Below, piece by piece: positions 33,079-35,734 of a stretch of 35,734 nt of DNA (position 1 is its first letter; every line of letters starts with the position of its first letter). The stretch covers positions 1 to 35,734 of the forward strand of contig PLSD01000016.1 in NCBI GenBank assembly GCA_003164135.1, read 5' to 3'. A program made the translations under genes and the position numbers. The notes under the pieces were generated by a model. The model was not told the origin of the DNA, did not search any database, and worked only from the letters and a program-made list of their open reading frames with translations. Source of the DNA: Acetobacteraceae bacterium (GTDB lineage: Bacteria; Pseudomonadota; Alphaproteobacteria; Acetobacterales; Acetobacteraceae).

Positions 33079-33479
33079 AGGGCGCGGGCGCGCAACTGGC
33101 CGAGCAGGAATTCAGCTTCGGCCAGGAATCCGGCGATGCCTTTGACGACCTCCAGAGCGGTGTGCTCGGCGTAGGTGTGGCTGGTTTTGGCCCGCATGTC
33201 CCGGTAGGTTTTCCATTGCGGCCAGTCGCCAAGGAGGAGGCTTTGCTCGTTGCCGGAGCGGATGAGGTCGGCGAAACCCATTTGGTCGTATTGCTCGGGC
33301 GACGGGGAGGCGGCTTCCAGCGCGCGCTTGAGCATTTTATGCGCGAGTTCATAGGTGAACTCAAAGCGCTGGATCAGCCCGTCGCGGATAATGGTTTTCT
33401 CCGGCTCGGCGGCATGCAGGGCCAGACCCTCGCGCAGGCGGGAGATGGCGTTTTCGAAGGAGGTGAGGTCCAGGGGCAT
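33075..33479 (-). CDS. hepT: HepT-like HEPN toxin (HI0074 family)
   Basis: This 134-residue, mainly helical protein starts at MPLDLTSFENAISRLREGL (ATG 33479). The frame is open further upstream from a GTG at 33608, but that extension is Pro-rich and unlike the family. It was once called nucleotidyltransferase substrate-binding protein. It has the HEPN RNase motif R-x4-H-x-Y (RAKTSHTY, near residue 99-106), in which Arg and His are catalytic and the Tyr is the AMPylation target in studied HepT proteins. As toxin it should cleave RNA when free of MntA. No clear ribosome site precedes the start, so translation may be weak or leaderless. Confidence 0.88.
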   Translation of the reverse strand: MPLDLTSFENAISRLREGLALHAAEPEKTIIRDGLIQRFEFTYELAHKMLKRALEAASPSPEQYDQMGFADLIRSGNEQSLLLGDWPQWKTYRDMRAKTSHTYAEHTALEVVKGIAGFLAEAEFLLGQLRARAL

Positions 33480-33736
33480 GCTGGGGGGAGGATAGCACTG
33501 GATGCGGGGGAGAAGAAACGGGGGGGCGGGGTCGTGGCCGGTGGAAGCAAAAGAAGAGCTGATGAACGCGGTGTTCAACTGCTTTCGGTCATATCTTTTG
33601 AAAGCCACAACCTGTTGATATTGCTGCGCAAGAAACTGTTTTCAAAAGTTTTGATTTATGCCCGGCGGCACACCTTTCACGAGAAATGATCGGAGTGTAT
33701 CTTGTTTCGATTCTTCTCCCCGATAGGAACCTCTGA

Positions 33737-34285
33737 ATGCCGAGACTTGGTTGGCTATTCGCGCTGCCCTTCGTATCTTTGACTGTAAGCCTTCCAGCGA
33801 AGGCCGCACCTCAGGCAACCATCCAATCTGGATGGCCCTCTTATATGAGGCTTAACAGTGAAGCGTGTGATAATTTTTCGGGGGATGCGCTCACGTTAAC
33901 GGTCGTCGACCACGGCAAGCCGGTCGCCAAAAATCCTTTCTGTTCAACGAACGGCCGGGCGTCCGGTCACGTCGTCACCGACAAGTCCGGAAAGACATTT
34001 GTTTTGGTGGAGTATTCTAAAGGCCATGGCGCTGGTCAGGCGGTGGTCACCTACCTCGAGATTGACCGATTGCAAAAGTCAGAGTTTCTGGAAATTCTGC
34101 GGGTGCCGCTTTCGTGGGCAACCGGTGTCGATCAACGCTTCACCTACAGCTACGAGATCGAGCTCCCGGCTTCCGGCGGAATTCGCATCCATTTAAAAGG
34201 GCAAAACCTCGGGCAGCCATCGCCGGTTGACCTCGATTGCTGCGTACCAGACACACGTAACCTAACCATCGATATTAGCCGGTAG
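33737..34285 (+). CDS. secreted hypothetical protein
   Basis: This 182-residue protein has a Sec signal peptide (MPRLGWLFALPFVSLTVSLP, cleavage likely after AKA at about residue 23), indicating periplasmic export. The mature part is beta-rich with four Cys (CDNF, PFCSTNG, and an adjacent pair in LDCCVPD), possibly disulphide-linked. I recognise no family. GC content and codon use are more relaxed than those of the core genes, and it lies next to an insertion sequence, so horizontal acquisition is possible. A palindrome TTTCGA-N5-TCGAAA at 34348-34364 lies between it and the IS. Confidence 0.6.
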   Translation: MPRLGWLFALPFVSLTVSLPAKAAPQATIQSGWPSYMRLNSEACDNFSGDALTLTVVDHGKPVAKNPFCSTNGRASGHVVTDKSGKTFVLVEYSKGHGAGQAVVTYLEIDRLQKSEFLEILRVPLSWATGVDQRFTYSYEIELPASGGIRIHLKGQNLGQPSPVDLDCCVPDTRNLTIDISR

Positions 34286-34451
34286 CTGATCGTTTGGGTC
34301 GGCAGTCATCACCTAAGTGCTCATTCCAAGTAAATTACGATCATATCTTTCGAGATTTTCGAAAGTCTTGATGAGGTGGACGGCCCCCGCTCCCGGCATC
34401 GATGTGCCATAGTGGTCGTCGGTGAACACCACGTGAAAGGAGCCGCCCACC

Positions 34452-35483
34452 ATGACGATTAGCACAATTGGCCTTGATCTCGCCAAGAACTGGTTTCAGG
34501 TCCACGGCGTTGACGCTGCTGGAAAGGTTATTATCCGCCGCCGGCTGCGGCGCGGCGAGGTTCTGGCCTATTTTCAATCGATTGAGCCTTGCCTGGTTGG
34601 CATGGAAGCGTGCGCGACAGCGCACCATTGGGCGCGCGAGCTGACCGCGCTCGGCCATCAGGTTAAGTTAATGCCACCGGTCTATGTGAAGGCTTACGTC
34701 AAGCGCAATAAGAATGATGCGGCCGATGCCGAGGCGATCTGTGAGGCGGTGACGCGCCCAACAATGCGCTTTGTGCCGGTGAAGGACGTGGACCAGCAAT
34801 CGATATTGATGCTCCATCGCGCCCGCAATCTACTGGTCAGGCAACGGACCATGCTGGTCAATGCCCTACGCGCCCATATGGCGGAGTTCGGCATCACGGC
34901 GGCGCAAGGGCTTGCCCATGTTGAGGAACTGGTGGCTGTCATCGACAATGAACAGTCACCGCTACCGGAACTGGCCCGTTCGATCCTGCGCATGGTCGTG
35001 GCGCAATTAAAGGATACCATGGCCCGGACTCATGAGATTGAACTCCAACTGGCCAAGTGGCACCGGCAGAGCAAAGTCAGTCAATTGCTCGCAACAATCC
35101 CTGGCGTCGGCATCATGGGCGCCAGCGCGATCGCGGCCACGGTTACGGACCCAACGCTATTCCGATCCGGGAGAGAGTTCGCGGCGTGGCTGGGCATGAC
35201 GCCCAAACAGAACTCAAGCGGTGGCAAAGAGCGGCTCGGCCGAACCAGCAAACGCGGCGACAAATACATCCGCTGCCTGCTGGTGGCAGGTGCCGTGGCC
35301 ATTCTTCGCCACACCCGCAATCGAACGACAAAGGACGCGGCATGGGTCCGCGGGCTGCTGGCACGTAAGCCAGCCAAGGTTGCCGCGATGGCGCTGGCCA
35401 ACAAGACTGCCCGCATTGTCTGGGCCGTCATGGCGCGCGGAGAAGCGTACCGCAGCAAGGATGTTATTGGGCTCGCGGCATAA
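34452..35483 (+). CDS. IS110-family transposase (DEDD + serine)
   Basis: This 343-residue protein has an N-terminal RuvC-like DEDD domain with D9 (GLDLAKN), E52 (GMEAC), D89 and D92 (NKNDAADAEAI). The C-terminal Transposase_20 domain contains ATIPGVGIMGASAIAA and the serine motif NSSGGKERLG (S255/S256). Such enzymes recombine circular IS copies into target sites guided by a non-coding bridge/seek RNA. AAGGAG at 34437-34442 lies 9 nt before the ATG. The frame is full-length without stops, so the element is potentially active. Confidence 0.95.
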   Translation: MTISTIGLDLAKNWFQVHGVDAAGKVIIRRRLRRGEVLAYFQSIEPCLVGMEACATAHHWARELTALGHQVKLMPPVYVKAYVKRNKNDAADAEAICEAVTRPTMRFVPVKDVDQQSILMLHRARNLLVRQRTMLVNALRAHMAEFGITAAQGLAHVEELVAVIDNEQSPLPELARSILRMVVAQLKDTMARTHEIELQLAKWHRQSKVSQLLATIPGVGIMGASAIAATVTDPTLFRSGREFAAWLGMTPKQNSSGGKERLGRTSKRGDKYIRCLLVAGAVAILRHTRNRTTKDAAWVRGLLARKPAKVAAMALANKTARIVWAVMARGEAYRSKDVIGLAA

Positions 35484-35713
35484 AGGCCACGAACCCGCAT
35501 AGGATGCGAGGGTGAAGAGGAAGTGATGGCGAGCGGTCGAGCCGCAGATTGGGAAGACCCGAAAAATTCAAGGCGCAAAGCAGCGCGTAATCTTGATAGG
35601 GACCCGATCCGCGAACTCCATCAGGGCCCGCGGTCGTATGCACCGCACCGAGAGGCCGGACATATGACTGCACCTGACCATATCGCCAAAGCGACTTCAA
35701 AAAATCCTTGCAT
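35484..35713 (+). ncRNA. IS1111 3' non-coding region, candidate bridge/seek RNA
   Basis: The 230 bases after the transposase stop hold no sensible gene and lie inside the right inverted repeat. In the IS1111 subgroup this is where the guide RNA that pairs with donor and target is encoded. I did not resolve its loops; the assignment follows from position and family knowledge. Confidence 0.5.
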
Positions 35714-35734
35714 GCGGGGGCCATCCACATATGA

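Larger units (their letters stand above)
34376..35728 (+). mobile_element. IS110-family element, IS1111 subgroup (right end at window edge)
   Basis: The transposase gene is flanked by subterminal inverted repeats GTGGACGGCCCCCGC (34376-34390) and GCGGGGGCCATCCAC (35714-35728), matching at 14 of 15 positions. Subterminal repeats plus a long non-coding 3' end (about 250 bp after the transposase) are the marks of the IS1111 subgroup. The exact ends lie a few bases outside the repeats and cannot be fixed; the window stops 6 bp after the right repeat. The left flank has no obvious gene interruption. Confidence 0.85.

Noticed and set aside
34430..34440. CACGTG in the IS upstream region as another parS site
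   Set aside because: Only the six-base core matches; it lies inside the insertion sequence.

Overview
The window (about 62% GC by eye) looks like chromosomal DNA of an alphaproteobacterium, most likely an Acetobacteraceae/Rhodospirillales member. Pointers are a 531-residue Pseudomonas-type isocitrate lyase, a class I PHA synthase, an alaC-hom-glpX operon, and a groESL operon with CIRCE operators. The taxonomic call is an inference from gene content, not from a database search. No rRNA, tRNA or CRISPR array was seen.

Region 1 (1-7590) is a one-carbon/amine nitrogen block. It opens with the last 24 codons of folD. Then come an XRE-cupin regulator and a tightly packed operon: class II glutamine amidotransferase, GXGXG protein, FMN glutamate-synthase-like protein and a glutamine-synthetase-like ligase. 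This is the mgsABC-gmaS (also glxBCD-glnT) arrangement of the gamma-glutamylmethylamide / N-methylglutamate route. An APC permease follows behind a textbook sigma-54 promoter. A dyad of the form AAGAA-N7-TTCTT occurs both before the amidotransferase operon and at the sigma-54 start, suggesting one regulator for both. The N-methylglutamate dehydrogenase genes (mgd) are not in the window.

Region 2 (7594-12475) is a second amine or amino acid uptake/processing locus. A MocR-type regulator (GntR helix plus aminotransferase fold) faces a minus-strand operon of APC permease, adrenodoxin-type 2Fe-2S ferredoxin and a minimal M24 metallopeptidase, followed by a class I glutamine amidotransferase. Overlapping start/stop codons tie the first three together. 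I recognise no described pathway with this gene set.

Region 3 (12476-18328) holds aceA (glyoxylate shunt), a small hypothetical gene, and a PAS-PAS-GGDEF-EAL protein whose two PAS units are a fresh 384-bp tandem DNA duplication. About 1 kb of mostly non-coding sequence follows. It contains a clear minus-strand TPP riboswitch with no recognisable thiamine gene behind it.

Region 4 (18329-30426) is core metabolism and envelope. A minus-strand lipoprotein-alaC-hom-glpX operon diverges from phaC (PHA synthase). Then come a GT4 glycosyltransferase, a WaaL/Wzy-type membrane protein, a CgeB-like glycosyltransferase, a CobW/COG0523 GTPase, a DUF7064-like protein and a small membrane protein.

Region 5 (30560-35734) has groES-groEL on the minus strand, with two CIRCE operators bracketing the promoter. 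Directly upstream is a HEPN-MNT (HepT/MntA, type VII) toxin-antitoxin pair. A secreted hypothetical protein follows, and an IS110-family (IS1111 subgroup) element runs to the window edge.
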